A stretch of DNA of 64,000 bases from Diphasiastrum complanatum (Eukaryota > Streptophyta > Lycopodiopsida > Lycopodiales > Lycopodiaceae), in NCBI GenBank assembly GCA_029204225.1, contig CM055097.1:1347414-1411413 (forward strand). Direction: 5' to 3'. Shown here piece by piece: positions 11,800-22,700 of this stretch. Positions within the stretch are counted from its first letter, which is position 1. Each line of letters begins with the position of its first letter. The notes below the pieces were generated by a model that saw only the letters and a program-made list of their open reading frames with translations, ran no database searches and was not told the DNA's origin. Both the position numbers and the translations under genes were made by a program.

Positions 11800-14700
11800 A
11801 AGTTTCTTCATCTCTCTCTCAAAGCATGGTGGCTTTATAACTCCTAGACTTGTACACTATTTTTCAAACATTGCCTTATCAAGATGCTTTGTAAGAATAT
11901 CAGCTACCATCTATTTGGTTGGAACAAACTCGGTTTTTAGCTTTCCTTTCTAAACAAGATCTCCTATCAGATGATACTTGATAGCAATGTGTTTCGTTTC
12001 AGAATGAAACATGGGATCATTTGTTAGATGTATAGCAGATGTATTGTCCATATGCAAACTTAGTGGTTCGTCACTTTTCTCTCCTAGTCCATCGAGGAAT
12101 TGTTTAAGCTCATTGGCCATCCTGGTTGCTGTAATATATTCTGCTTCGCAAGACGATTGTGCAACTATTGTATGTTTCCTACTAATCCAAAGAACAATGG
12201 CATTAGTAAAAGTGTGCATCCTCTTGACACGCTCTTGGAGTCGTCCTCTTGACACGCTCTTGGAGTTGTCATTTATGGATGCCCAACTTGCATCGCTATA
12301 GGACTTCATCTAAAATCCTGCATCTTGAGAAAAACAAAGACCATAGTCCTTTGTATGTTTCAGGTATTGCAAGATCCTTTTTGCAATCTTCCAGTGCATG
12401 GGTCCTGGGTTAATGTTGAACTGGATCATTCTGAACACTATGCAAGCGATGTCTGGGCGTGTGTTGTCTGCCAATACATTAATGAACCTATAAGCCTTCT
12501 ATAAGGCTTTTGCAGCATAGCTTCCTGCTCTTCATCGTTTCGCAAACAATCTTCATTAGTCAACATTGTGCCAGAAATCATCGGGATATTTACTCCCTTG
12601 CAATCTATCATCTGGAAATCATCAATTATCTTGTGGAAGTATCATGACTGGTGCAGAAATAATTTCTCACCTTCAAGTTCTCTTTCAATCTATAAACCTA
12701 GGTTGCATTTTGCTTCACCTAGATCTGATATCTCAAAGTGTTTTGAGATATCCTCCTTTACTTGTGCAATGACATCAGTCTCCTTTCTTGACAGAATCAA
12801 TGTATCATTGACATAGACTCCAATGATAATAATTTCACCATCTATTATCTTCACATAGACATTGTAATCAGCTCTTAGAGGCTGAAAGCCTAAGGATCTG
12901 AATGTGTGATCCTTTTTCTTATACCATTGCTTGGCAGACCACTTTAGTCCGTAGATGCTCTTGCACATCTTACATGCATAGCTAAGAAATGTCTTGCAGG
13001 TAAATCTTGGTGGTTGGTCCATGTAGATTTTTTCCTTCAGATCTCCATGCAGAAATGTTGCCTTCTCATGTACAATATGGATTTTGAGACTGTAGGCTGT
13101 TGCATATATGAACAATATGCGTAGCGAAGTATGTCTGACTACCGCAGAAAAGGTATTAGTGTAGTCCACACCATACTTTTGTGAGAATCCCTTGGCAACC
13201 AGTCTGGCTTTGTATTTTGATACATTGCCATCCGATCCATATTTGTAATTGTAGACCCACTTGCATTTGGCTGTTTTCAGACACTGGTAAGGGCTCAAGG
13301 TTTCACACCTCGTTCTGTTTCATGGAGGTCATTTTGTCTTCCATGGCCTTAATCCAATTTTCTTTCTCTGCGTTGTTGATAGTCTCTTCGTATGTTTGTA
13401 GTTCACCATCAAATCCGTAGAACTCTTCTTGAGTTGAGGCAGAACTATCTGGTGTATACCTGACAAGTTGCCTACTTTCTCTGTTGGATCTCCTTGGTGG
13501 TGGTGTGAGTGCGATGATTGCCTTACCTTTGTCCCTTCTGCTGATAACAAATTTCTCGTGCATCGTAGGTGTTATGGGCACAAGCTGTATGTTGGGTTGT
13601 TCTCATCATCTGAACGGTCACTTAGTCCGTCTGGAATTAGAACACCTTCATGTTTCTGATTGTCAGGGTACGCTCCCTCTATCAATGTCGGCAAGTTGTA
13701 GTATTGCTTGTCTAGAATTTCATAGCTAACTGAATCTTCGTTGGCCATTGTTCTTGTTTCATCGAACTTCACATCTCTGATGGTTTGAATTTGATTAGTC
13801 TCCGGCAAATAGATCATGTAGTATGATGAGTGTGTATCATATCCTACAAGGTATCCTTGCTCGACTTTTTGTCCAGTTTATGGATCTTGTCAGGAATATA
13901 TGCGTATGCTATACATCCAAAGATACGTACATGAGCTAGATTAGGCTTACTGCCCCACCACACTTCATGTGGCGTAGTGTGAGAAATGTTTGATTTGTCC
14001 GTCCTATTCTGCAAGTAAGTGGCTGTAGCTATTGCTTCAGCCCATAATGATCTTGATGCCTTTGAATAGGCCATCATGCACCTTGCTGCTTCCATGAGGG
14101 TTCTATTCTTTCTTTCTGCTACACCATTGTGCTGTGGTGTATAGCCCGCAGTCTTCCTATGAATAATACCATGACTATTGCAAAAATTAGCAAAGAGGTT
14201 GGAGATGTATTCTCCCCCTTTGTCAGTTGAAATCCGTTTGACCTTCCTTTCAGTCCAGTTTACATATTCTGCAAACTTATCAAGAGCTTCAAACTTGTTG
14301 AAAAATCTACGGCGGCAAACTTGATGAAGTCATCGATGAAGGTGATATAGTATCGTGAGCCTCCCACAGAGAGCACATCGAAAGGTCCACAGATGTCAGA
14401 GTGTATTAGTTCTAGGAGCTCTGTTGCTCTGAATGAATCTTTGGTGAAAGGTGTTCGTGTCATCTTGCCTTTGTTGTATGCATCACAAGGTGTCAAATTT
14501 GCATCTTCAACGCTTACTCCCGTGAATGTGCCATTTTGACTTGTTTTCTATACCGCCATTGGGTTCATGTGACATAGTATTTTATGCCATAGGAAGTCAA
14601 TTGACTCATGGGTCTAATGAGCTTGCTTTGTTGGTAGGCATACCTTCAGATGATATAGGTTGCCCTTGCATCTGCCTTGTGTGACGAGAGTGTCGGTGCT

Positions 14701-14985
14701 GACATCAGTCACATTGCATGTTTCATCTGTGAATGCCACACACATCTCGGCATCCACTATCTTTGCTACAGATAGAAGATCCTTTTGTAAGATAGGTATC
14801 TACAGGACATCATCAAGTCTTTTGTCTCTACCGTTGGTGTACAACCATAATGCACCAGTTCCGTTCACTTGATGTTGCGATCCATCTCCCAGTATGATGT
14901 ATCTGAATGAATCTGTTTTCCATGTATTAACGAAATGTGATGTGGCACCCGAATTTAGAACAACTTCTTGAATGTCATCAATGAG
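11800..14985 (-). pseudogene. Copia relic B2: protease C-terminus, integrase, reverse transcriptase, RNase H
   Basis: The minus-strand order is a GAG-pre-integrase and integrase N-part (CDAYNKGKMTRTPF near 14490, then LIHSDICGP), the integrase core with FIDDF, an integrase C-part (SLWAEAIATATYLQNR at 14040), reverse transcriptase (13298-12690: KARLVAKGFSQKYGVDY, FLHGDLKEKIYMDQP), and RNase H (12309-11950: SCEAEY, DNTSAIHL). The reverse transcriptase motif reads YVND instead of YVDD (Asn codon at 12807-12809), which should abolish catalysis. Gag and most of the protease are missing. A 24-bp unit containing CTCTTGACACGCTCTTGGAG is tandemly duplicated in RNase H near 12219-12265. It belongs to a different copia lineage from A, B1 and C. 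Confidence 0.8.
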
Positions 14986-16649
14986 CCGATGATGGATGAA
15001 ATGGATACTGTTTCATTTTCTTCTTTTTTGTCTTGGTTTGAGGACATTGGTCTTTTGATAGTTTCAGACCAGGGTCGAGTGGAAAGAAGCTCGATTTGCA
15101 GTGGGTCATTCCATATTTTCTCAGCATGTTAGTGAGATATCGTTGTTGACTGATGTAGATCTGTGTCTGTTGGATCAATTTTGATGAACTTGAATTCTGA
15201 GATAGTAATAAGCTAGACTCATATCGTTGATCTTGTTTTCCTGGGCTAGCATGCATTTTGTATCCTTCAATCTTGACACTTTCAATAAGTGTCTAATTCT
15301 AACTTTAAACTACACCGTTGGACTGAGGTGAGTAGCTAGTTGGTGTTTTCCATTTGCCTTGCAGAACTCCTTGAATTCGGTGGAGATAAATTTTCCCTCT
15401 CCATCAGTGCGTAGAGCCTTGATCTTTCTTTGTGTTTGATTTTCAGCAGATGCCTTGAACCTTTTGAAGAATTTGAATGCTTCAAATTTGTTCTTCAGAA
15501 AATAGGTAACAGTTCTTCGAGAAAAATCATCAATGAAGGTTAGAAAGTAAATGGCTCCCCCCGTGGAAACAGTATGCATAGGGCCACAAATGTCACTATG
15601 TACAAGATCTAGCAAACCTCTAGATGAATGGACTGAATCAGAACTAAATAAGCTTCTAGCATATTTGCTGATGATACAAATTTCACAAAAGGAAGTCGAT
15701 TTGCTAATAGATGGTAGATCTTGCACTAAATTCAGATTTGACATTTGTTGAATACTTTTGAAATTTAAATGGCCTAAACTGAGATGCCATATAGCATATC
15801 GGTCGATTCAAAAGTTGAAGTATGAAGAGCTTGACTATTTGTAGAATAACAATGGCTTATTTTGTAAAGATAGTCATATCTCCTACCGAAAGCTAAAACT
15901 TTTTTAGATTTGTCAAGAATAGTGCAGTCCTCTATATCGAATTCGACCCTGTTACCATAATCTATGATTTTGCTAATTGAAAGCAGACTTTTTGTGAGAT
16001 TTGGAATGTGAAGAACATTGGACATAAACTTAACATCACCTTTCTGAAATTTGATCCTGACTGTTCCTTCTCCCTTGATAGTATGAGATGAGTTGTACCC
16101 AAATTGCACAACTCTAGAATGGGTGAATGACTTGTAGTCTTGGAACCAGTCACAGTGGTGAGTCATGTGTTGTGTTGCTCCTGGGACCAAATACCAGGAA
16201 TCAATATTCTATAGTTCTCCAACTTTGGTCATGAAGGTTGCTTTATCTTCCTCTTGTGATTGAGTCAAGTGACTGGTAGTTGCAGCATTTGCTTGTTGTT
16301 GTTGGAACTGTTTCTTCTTTTCATTGTTGTATTTCAATGTTCTACAATCCTTGATAAGATGACCAGTCCTCTTACAATATTTATATAATAGTTTTTGTTT
16401 TGGCTGGAATGATGAAGTCTCTGAATTTGATACTGCATTTGATCTAGGCTGCATGTTGCTCTTCTTTTCAGGATAGTCTGACTTTGTAGATCTCTTTGAT
16501 CTAAACTTCATATATTTCTTTGAGAACAGAGCTTGAGGATCTGATCCTGAGTTGTAGGAGGATCCAGTTCGTCTGATTTCCTCTTGAAGTAGCATCGATA
16601 TGACTCTTGATAGAGTGAGATGCTGATGGTCGAGATGGCCATGACCCAA
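14978..16649 (-). pseudogene. Copia relic B1 pol: protease, integrase and a stub of reverse transcriptase
   Basis: The frame from 16649 carries the Gag tail with a partial zinc knuckle (CKRTGHLIKDC). The protease region starts near 16190 as VPGATQHM, where the catalytic Asp-Ser/Thr-Gly is expected, so the active-site Asp looks lost. GAG-pre-integrase and integrase follow (15744-15310: LVHSDICGP, FIDDFSRRT, LRTDGEGKF), ending before the catalytic Glu. A stub with YISQQRYLTNMLRKYGM (15200-15050) is the far end of reverse transcriptase, so the main body of that enzyme is deleted. It ends near 14980 against relic B2. Closest in this window to elements A and C. Confidence 0.78.
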
Positions 16650-17131
16650 GTTTCAAAAGCTTTAGGTAGACTCGATAGTAGAGTCATCACTACATTCGAA
16701 TCTTCAATGTCTGAGCCAGTTACCGTCATTTGCTCCATGATATTTTTGAATGTGTTGAGATGGCTCGAAATACTGTTTGCATCAGACATTCTTAATGTAA
16801 AGAATTTCTTCCTCAAGTGTAACTTGGATGCAACATCCTCGATATCATGGAGGGTTGCTAGAATGTCCCAAGCATCCTTAGCTGTCTGAGCAGTTCGAAT
16901 ATGGCTGACTTGAGAGTCTTTAATGTTCAGAGTAATAAACACAAATGCCTTGCCATCTCTCTGTCTCCATTTGGTGATGCTATTTGCATCGACCTCAGGT
17001 TTGACCTCTGTGCCATCAACGATGTCCCACAGTTCTTTGGCAAGTAGCACGACTTTCATCTTGAACTTCCAGAGATGGTAGTTCTCTCCATCGAGTTTGT
17101 CGATTAGAGGTGAACTAGAAGATGGATCCAT
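16508..17131 (-). pseudogene. Copia relic B1 gag (long open frame)
   Basis: A 207-codon frame starts MDPSSSSPLIDKLDGENYHLW at 17131, the typical plant copia Gag start. It includes the capsid core: WDIVDGTE, GKAFVFITLNIKDSQ, AKDAWDILATLHD, LRKKFFTLRM and a LLSSLP motif. It is the best preserved coding stretch among the retroelements here. Near 16650 the reading frame shifts into the overlapping frame that carries the zinc-knuckle remnant. A degenerate tRNA-Met primer site lies about 130 bp upstream (17262-17274 on the plus strand), supporting this start. Confidence 0.8.
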
Positions 17132-17274
17132 TCTAGTGAAGAGAGTGAGATCATTGGTAGAAACAATGATGTTGAAATACTGCTAGCTGTGCACTTGCAA
17201 AATGATGTCTTGGTAGAAACAAGACTAACAATCTGCATGGAAATGCAGATTACTGAACACAAGTTTTGTTACCA

Positions 17275-18090
17275 TGTCGAAAAAATTAGTATTTGAAGCT
17301 GAATCAGAATCGATGTAGAGATGGGCATCCATAATCAAAATCTTGAACAAGATACTAGCAACGGAACTTACAACGAATAGTTGTGGATCGGAAGTGTGTC
17401 AACGTAGCAGCAAGAATCAAGATGTATACAGTCTGTAATAATGTGAAAATGAACAAAAGAGTAGTGTGGACAAAATTGCACTCTTTGATTAATCAAAAAG
17501 AGTACATGAGCGTGAAGCAGTGCGCTGGTCTGTAAGATGCAAAAATGCAGAGCTTCAGACGCTTGACCGTTGCAAAAAATGGATTCTTGCTTCTGTCTAG
17601 GAGAATACCATCAGACTAGAAGGAAACGAATTGAAATCCGAATGATCATTGACTCCTAAAGTTGCAGACTTTATTCTAGATTATTGATGATTGTAGTTTA
17701 GTGATCATTACTTGAGAGTACACGTTTAAATCTATTTAATTCACTAGAGCCATCCTATAATAGATATCCATCGCTGTAAATAGTAAAATCTATGTACATG
17801 TAGGTGGACTGTCCACGTCGTCCTTTTGATCGTGACGTGGGTTGGATTCGACTGACAGTACATGGATCGAATTTTCCATGTATCGAACTTGATCTGACTT
17901 GATGAGGGAGTCGAGTAAGTCGAGTGAGTGTTGATGGAGTGTCGATGGAGTCGGGTAAGTTGATGGAGTGTCGATGGAGTCGAGTTGGTGCAAGCTATAG
18001 ATATAAGACCATTACCACTTTTGGAAGTAGAGAGAAATATTTCTCTCTTAGAAAGATGGCCTTCACACTTATCAACAGAACTTGGTCGCA
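17275..18090 (-). repeat. Probable 5' LTR of copia relic B1 (right edge uncertain)
   Basis: TGTCGAAAAA at 17275 directly follows a degraded complement of the tRNA-Met primer site (GTTTTGTTACCA). It lies at the right place upstream of the B1 gag. The segment contains several copies of the word GGAGTCGAGT/GTCGATGGAGT (17905-17985) and a TATA-like run on the minus strand near 18005. No second copy is present to define the far end. Confidence 0.4.
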
Positions 18091-18759
18091 ATAATTGATA
18101 AAAAATCTTTAGTTAAGTATCATCAAAATCCCATAAAAATGATAAAACAATAGGAGGGATGAATTGAATAAGATACTCAAGATGCTCAACAAAACACTAA
18201 GTAAAAACTCATACAACAATTTGTTTGTTTCCAAGCTTTGGCAACAGATTAGAATGAAAACAAATTCTGTCAAAATATCCCACACAAATAAACTAACAAA
18301 CTTAGGATTACCAATGGAAACACCACCGTAATGGCATGCTCAAGAGTTATAAACCTTGCAAGAAGAGAATTTTGTTGGAAGACACCAAGCCACACACTTA
18401 GACCTATTTACCATAAGCCTCCAAGAGACGAAGGCTGATGTAAAATTGCAAGAAAATCAAAATAACATTATTAACATGACCCTATGCGTATCGTCTGCAA
18501 CACAGAAAAACTCAAAGACACAAGTAATCGAAAGCACGTGTAACATGTTTCTGTGTCCCACCCAAAGAATCACCCTCTTGGGTTCCCACAACAAAAAGGA
18601 GAACAAGGACATCACAAATAAACTATGAAGGAGAATCATGAGAACATAATCACTCTCATTAATAACGTTTTATTCTTTCACTTAAAAGCTTAATTGTTGC
18701 TCCTCTCAGTCCTCACAATGACGATGTCCTTTTAAGCGCCATCGTTTCCATTGTCCTTC

Positions 18760-18761
<2 letters not shown>
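18091..18761 (+). promoter_or_regulatory. Upstream region of the PP2C gene
   Basis: No gene is seen in this 670-bp stretch. It lies directly before the pyrimidine tract and leader of the PP2C gene and presumably contains its promoter. I could not point to a convincing TATA box, so the transcription start is unknown. Confidence 0.35.

Positions 18762-18812
<51 letters not shown>
18762..18812 (+). repeat. (CT)n tract in the PP2C promoter/leader
   Basis: An uninterrupted CT run of about 51 bp sits 620 bp before the PP2C start codon. Pyrimidine-rich tracts are common near plant transcription starts, so this may mark the core promoter or lie in the 5' UTR. Confidence 0.8.
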
Positions 18813-18815
<3 letters not shown>

Positions 18816-18874
18816 TTTTTGGCACCCATTTAGGTCGGGATAGCGATCTGCATCGTCGTCTTCTTCTTCTGGTA

Positions 18875-18934
18875 ATGGCGTTGTCTCATTCCGCCCTGTC
18901 CTTAAGGCTTACGCCAATTCGGTGCGCCTTTTGA
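18875..18934 (+). CDS. Possible upstream ORF in the PP2C leader (19 codons)
   Basis: An ATG at 18875 opens a 19-codon frame (MALSHSALSLRLTPIRCAF) closed by TGA at 18932-18934. If transcription starts in or before the CT tract, this ORF lies in the 5' UTR upstream of the PP2C start and could reduce its translation. Whether it is transcribed is inference. Confidence 0.25.
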   Translation: MALSHSALSLRLTPIRCAF

Positions 18935-19123
18935 GTGATGTTTCGTTTCATTTTGAGCATTCCATTTTGCGATCCAGCTTTTTTCATCGCTTTGTCTGGA
19001 CGGTTGTGAGCTCATCCACGGATCGGGATAGTGAGTGCGGAAAAGTACACCTGATGGGCTAAGGAACTGGATCTTCCTGCCAAGGGTCGCATTGAGCAGG
19101 AATTTGTGTGAATATGATTGAAG

Positions 19124-19376
19124 GTAAAGCGGGGGGAAGTATTGTCCTGCTAAACTTTTTTGTATTGTAACGCATGTGTGCGATTAGTCTGATAGCTATT
19201 TGGTTGTTTATTGTCTACTGGTATGGGGTAAAATCATCTGGATTTCTTGGATAGACCTGGTGTGACGTGATGCTTGGAGTGAATAAAAGGAGTTCTACTG
19301 AATATTTCAATCAAACCCCAACAGAATATTCTGAAATAGCTCACTTGTTGTGCTTGTGATCGATGAATGCTTGCAG
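19124..19376 (+). other. Possible intron in the PP2C 5' UTR
   Basis: A GAAG/GTAAAG donor at 19124 and a GAATGCTTGCAG acceptor ending at 19376 would remove 253 bases just before the coding start. Leader introns are frequent in plant genes. The assignment rests only on splice-site appearance. Confidence 0.35.
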
Positions 19377-19429
19377 AACATCAGCTGAGGATATGAGAAA
19401 TGCACTGCAGTCTTTAGAGGAGATGAGGG

Positions 19430-19721
19430 ATGCTTGCACGCATATCCAGAATGCTGAAGGCATGTTGGCGGCCTGTAGAGCGATATGCTCACATGGGCAA
19501 GCCTGCAACAGATTGCAATGATGCCCTGCTCTGGTTCAGGGATCTTGGTGATCATGCATGTGGTGAATTCTCTATAGCTGTGGTGCAGGCAAATGCATTG
19601 CTCGAGGACCAAAGCCAGATAGAGACTGGCTCTTATGGCACACTCGTGGGCATATATGACGGCCATGGAGGCCCAGAGGCATCACGTTATATCAACGACC
19701 ATCTGTTTCTTAATTTGCAAA
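19430..19721 (+). CDS. PP2C coding exon 1 (residues 1-97 plus one base)
   Basis: The exon encodes the N-terminal segment and the first metal-binding motif, [15 protein letters not shown], ending HLFLNLQ. The donor is CAAA/GTAAG at 19722. The ATG at 19430 is chosen because the following residues fit the conserved clade-D start. The last base pairs with the first two of exon 2 to make Lys98. Confidence 0.9.
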
Positions 19722-22700
19722 GTAAGAAACGCTTTTCGCATTCAGATTGTCGATCGGCGATTGTTCGCATAATAATATGGAGGTGGTAATGTTTATCTTT
19801 GCATGTCATTTTTGGTTTGAAGACAGTAAAAGATCTTCAGAAGCTCTTTTCTCCTTATACATTTGCAAAAAAAGTTGTGAGTTTCTGCCAATCATGTCAC
19901 CGAGTCAAGGCAGAACCCGTTTTAAAAGTTATGAGGTTTTTCAGTCCATGAAGGTAAGAAGACCAAGCTGGAAAGCTTAGGTCCTAATTGTATGCATGGT
20001 TTTGGTGTAAATTATTGTCAATCCATTCCACCTTTATGACTTAACAGCCTTTTATTTGACGTTTTGGAAACTTCTAACCGTGCGTTCTACATCAGTAATA
20101 TGTTAGGAACCTGCTAAGAAGCCATGCGTAAATTGCTTCAATCTCAAAACGATTGGAAGTAAAGAGTATTTTGTCCATGACTCCACATGAAGATGGTGAG
20201 AATGAAATTCTGGGAGCCCAATGCCAATCTCATAGGTTGCCCGTTTAATAAACTGCTCCTATCAAAGAAATGTATGATAAAAAAGGTTGGTTCAACTCCC
20301 CCACCAAACCAGACACTTTGACTATCTATTTTATAAATAAGCTGTTTGATGTAAGTGTGATCATCCTCAGGAGGATGGGTGATAGATGTGCTGAATCAAT
20401 CTATAACAATCAAAGCGTAAGAGTACCATGAGGGGCAAGACCCCTTTTCAAAAAGCTTGTGGGTGGAGGTAAATGCTATAAATGGATATATGTGAGGGCA
20501 AATATCTTTGGACCCTTTGATTGTTTGAAGAATAGTATAACTCTAAAACTAGCATTGATCCGAATAGGAGTAGCACCACACTTAGCTAGGATAATTTGGT
20601 GCGGTCAAAGCGTTTGCCAAGAAGAAGACATGACAACCTATTAACTTGAAGTTGAGAGAAGCTGAGGGACCTATCTTTGTCTTTTTAGCATACATATTAG
20701 TATGAGTCACCAACGAATAAAAGGCCTAACACTTATTGCGAACATCTCTAATACGATTTTTGAAACAAAGTCTCCATACAAACAAGGGAAGCTTTTCCTA
20801 TGCTCAGTCTACTACTGGCTGCTTGCCTCATACCAAAGATAGGACCACAAAAAAGTACACCTAGATAGGTGTAAGAGGAGTCTATGTCTACAAGTTGCTT
20901 GTTCAAAACAAATGATTGCATAAATGATAGAGACTCACTAATGTCTATAAAGTGCCGAAGGGTACATGAGACTGAAAAGATATATTTCGAGTGTTTATAG
21001 TGGGAGCCTAATACGTCTCTGAATAGAATAACAAGTATAAACAAATGTGAGACGTATCTAAGATATCAATAAAAACATCAATGTAACACACGATAAAGCA
21101 TTGTGGAATTGATTGCTTGCTATATATCATACGTGGCAACATAGAAACTTGTAGATGTGAGAAGTCAGGCCAGTCAAATTTCGAGAGATTTGTGCACCAT
21201 GCCTTTGGTGGGAAGGAAAAATTGGAGGGCCTAGAGGAGATGGTGACATGAATGGAGGTTGGTATGGTATATAGTGTGATAGTAGATGGTGTCCAAGTTT
21301 ATGGGGGAGCTTAAACAAAACCCCCACGCGAGGGTGCAGAGCCCATCCCCCGGTGGGATGGTTGGTACGGCCATCCCACCCACAGGGGGATGGCTGCTGC
21401 ATCACCCTCTGGTGGTGTGGTTTATGCTCCCCCCAAGTTTAGAGGTCGGCTGAAGGAGGCAATCCTAGGAGAAATCTATGGTAGAAAGAGCTTGACAAGT
21501 AAGTAATTTTTTCGATTTTTGGTGTATATAAATGGCTTTCTTTTAGCATGAGAGAATGGTAATTTAGCTTTTCGAAGGTGGTGTGGAGAGGTGGTATGGT
21601 TTTGAACTTTGAAGGACACAAAGCTGGAATTGTCGACATGCTTTATCATGTAGATGTTGTATGTGAATTTATGACCAATTTTTCTTGTGCCATTTTGAGG
21701 GAGAGCTTTGGGTAAGTGTGAAGACTCCCAATAAGGAGTTATTACGTAAGGGTCATATTAGACCTAGTAATTCCCCTTGGGGAGCTCCTGTTTTGTTAAG
21801 TGGCAAGAAAGACGGTGCTATTCGTCTTTGTGTCGATTACAAAAAGCTTAATAAAATGACTATAAAGAACTGGTATCCCTTACCTCGGATGGACGACTTA
21901 ATGGACCGATTGAATGGTGCTAAGTATTTCACCAAATTGGACCTTAGGTCAGGGTACCATCAAATAAGAATTCACGAGGGAGATGTTTCCAAAATTGGTT
22001 TTCGTTCTAGGTGTGGCCATTACGAATTTTTAGTTTTACCCTTTGGTCTAATTAATGCCCCGACAACCTTCCAACAGATGATGAACGATATTCTTCGTCC
22101 ATATCTAGGGAAGTTTCTTGTGGTATTTGTTAGGGACCCAACTCCCTTGGGTCCCAACCCCAAACTTGAGACCAGATGATGACTGGGCCTGTAGACTTGA
22201 CTGGTGACTCGTGAACTTGCATGGTTGCCACGTGTCATGATCTAGGTGTGCACATGGCTTGGAGTCTCTCTCCTTGGAAGTATACAAGGGGAGAAGGGCT
22301 CATTTGCCATCCATTTTATTAGTTATATGGGACATTGTCTAGGATGGAGATTGGACCCCGCTTGAAACGGTCACAGGCTAGGGCACGGAGGGTGGACCCG
22401 GATTAGGTCCTACGGCGGGGTGGAGCGTGAATTGTTCGGTCTCTTGTGTTTAACCGGCACCTGGAGGTTTGCAGTAAGTAGATTGTAACATATGGTATCA
22501 GAGCCACCTCATGTGAAAGCAGGTGCGTTGATCCGTAGAAGTTTTCTTGTAAGCTACGATGCTTTTGACGGAATTCAAATCGGGTGTGAAAGATCTTTTT
22601 TACACACTTTTTTTAATTCCTTCTTCCGCTATTTTTTTCAAGTTATCGAAGTAAAAATATAAAAAAACAGTTTTGGGACCCTTTGGAACACTGCCACGTG

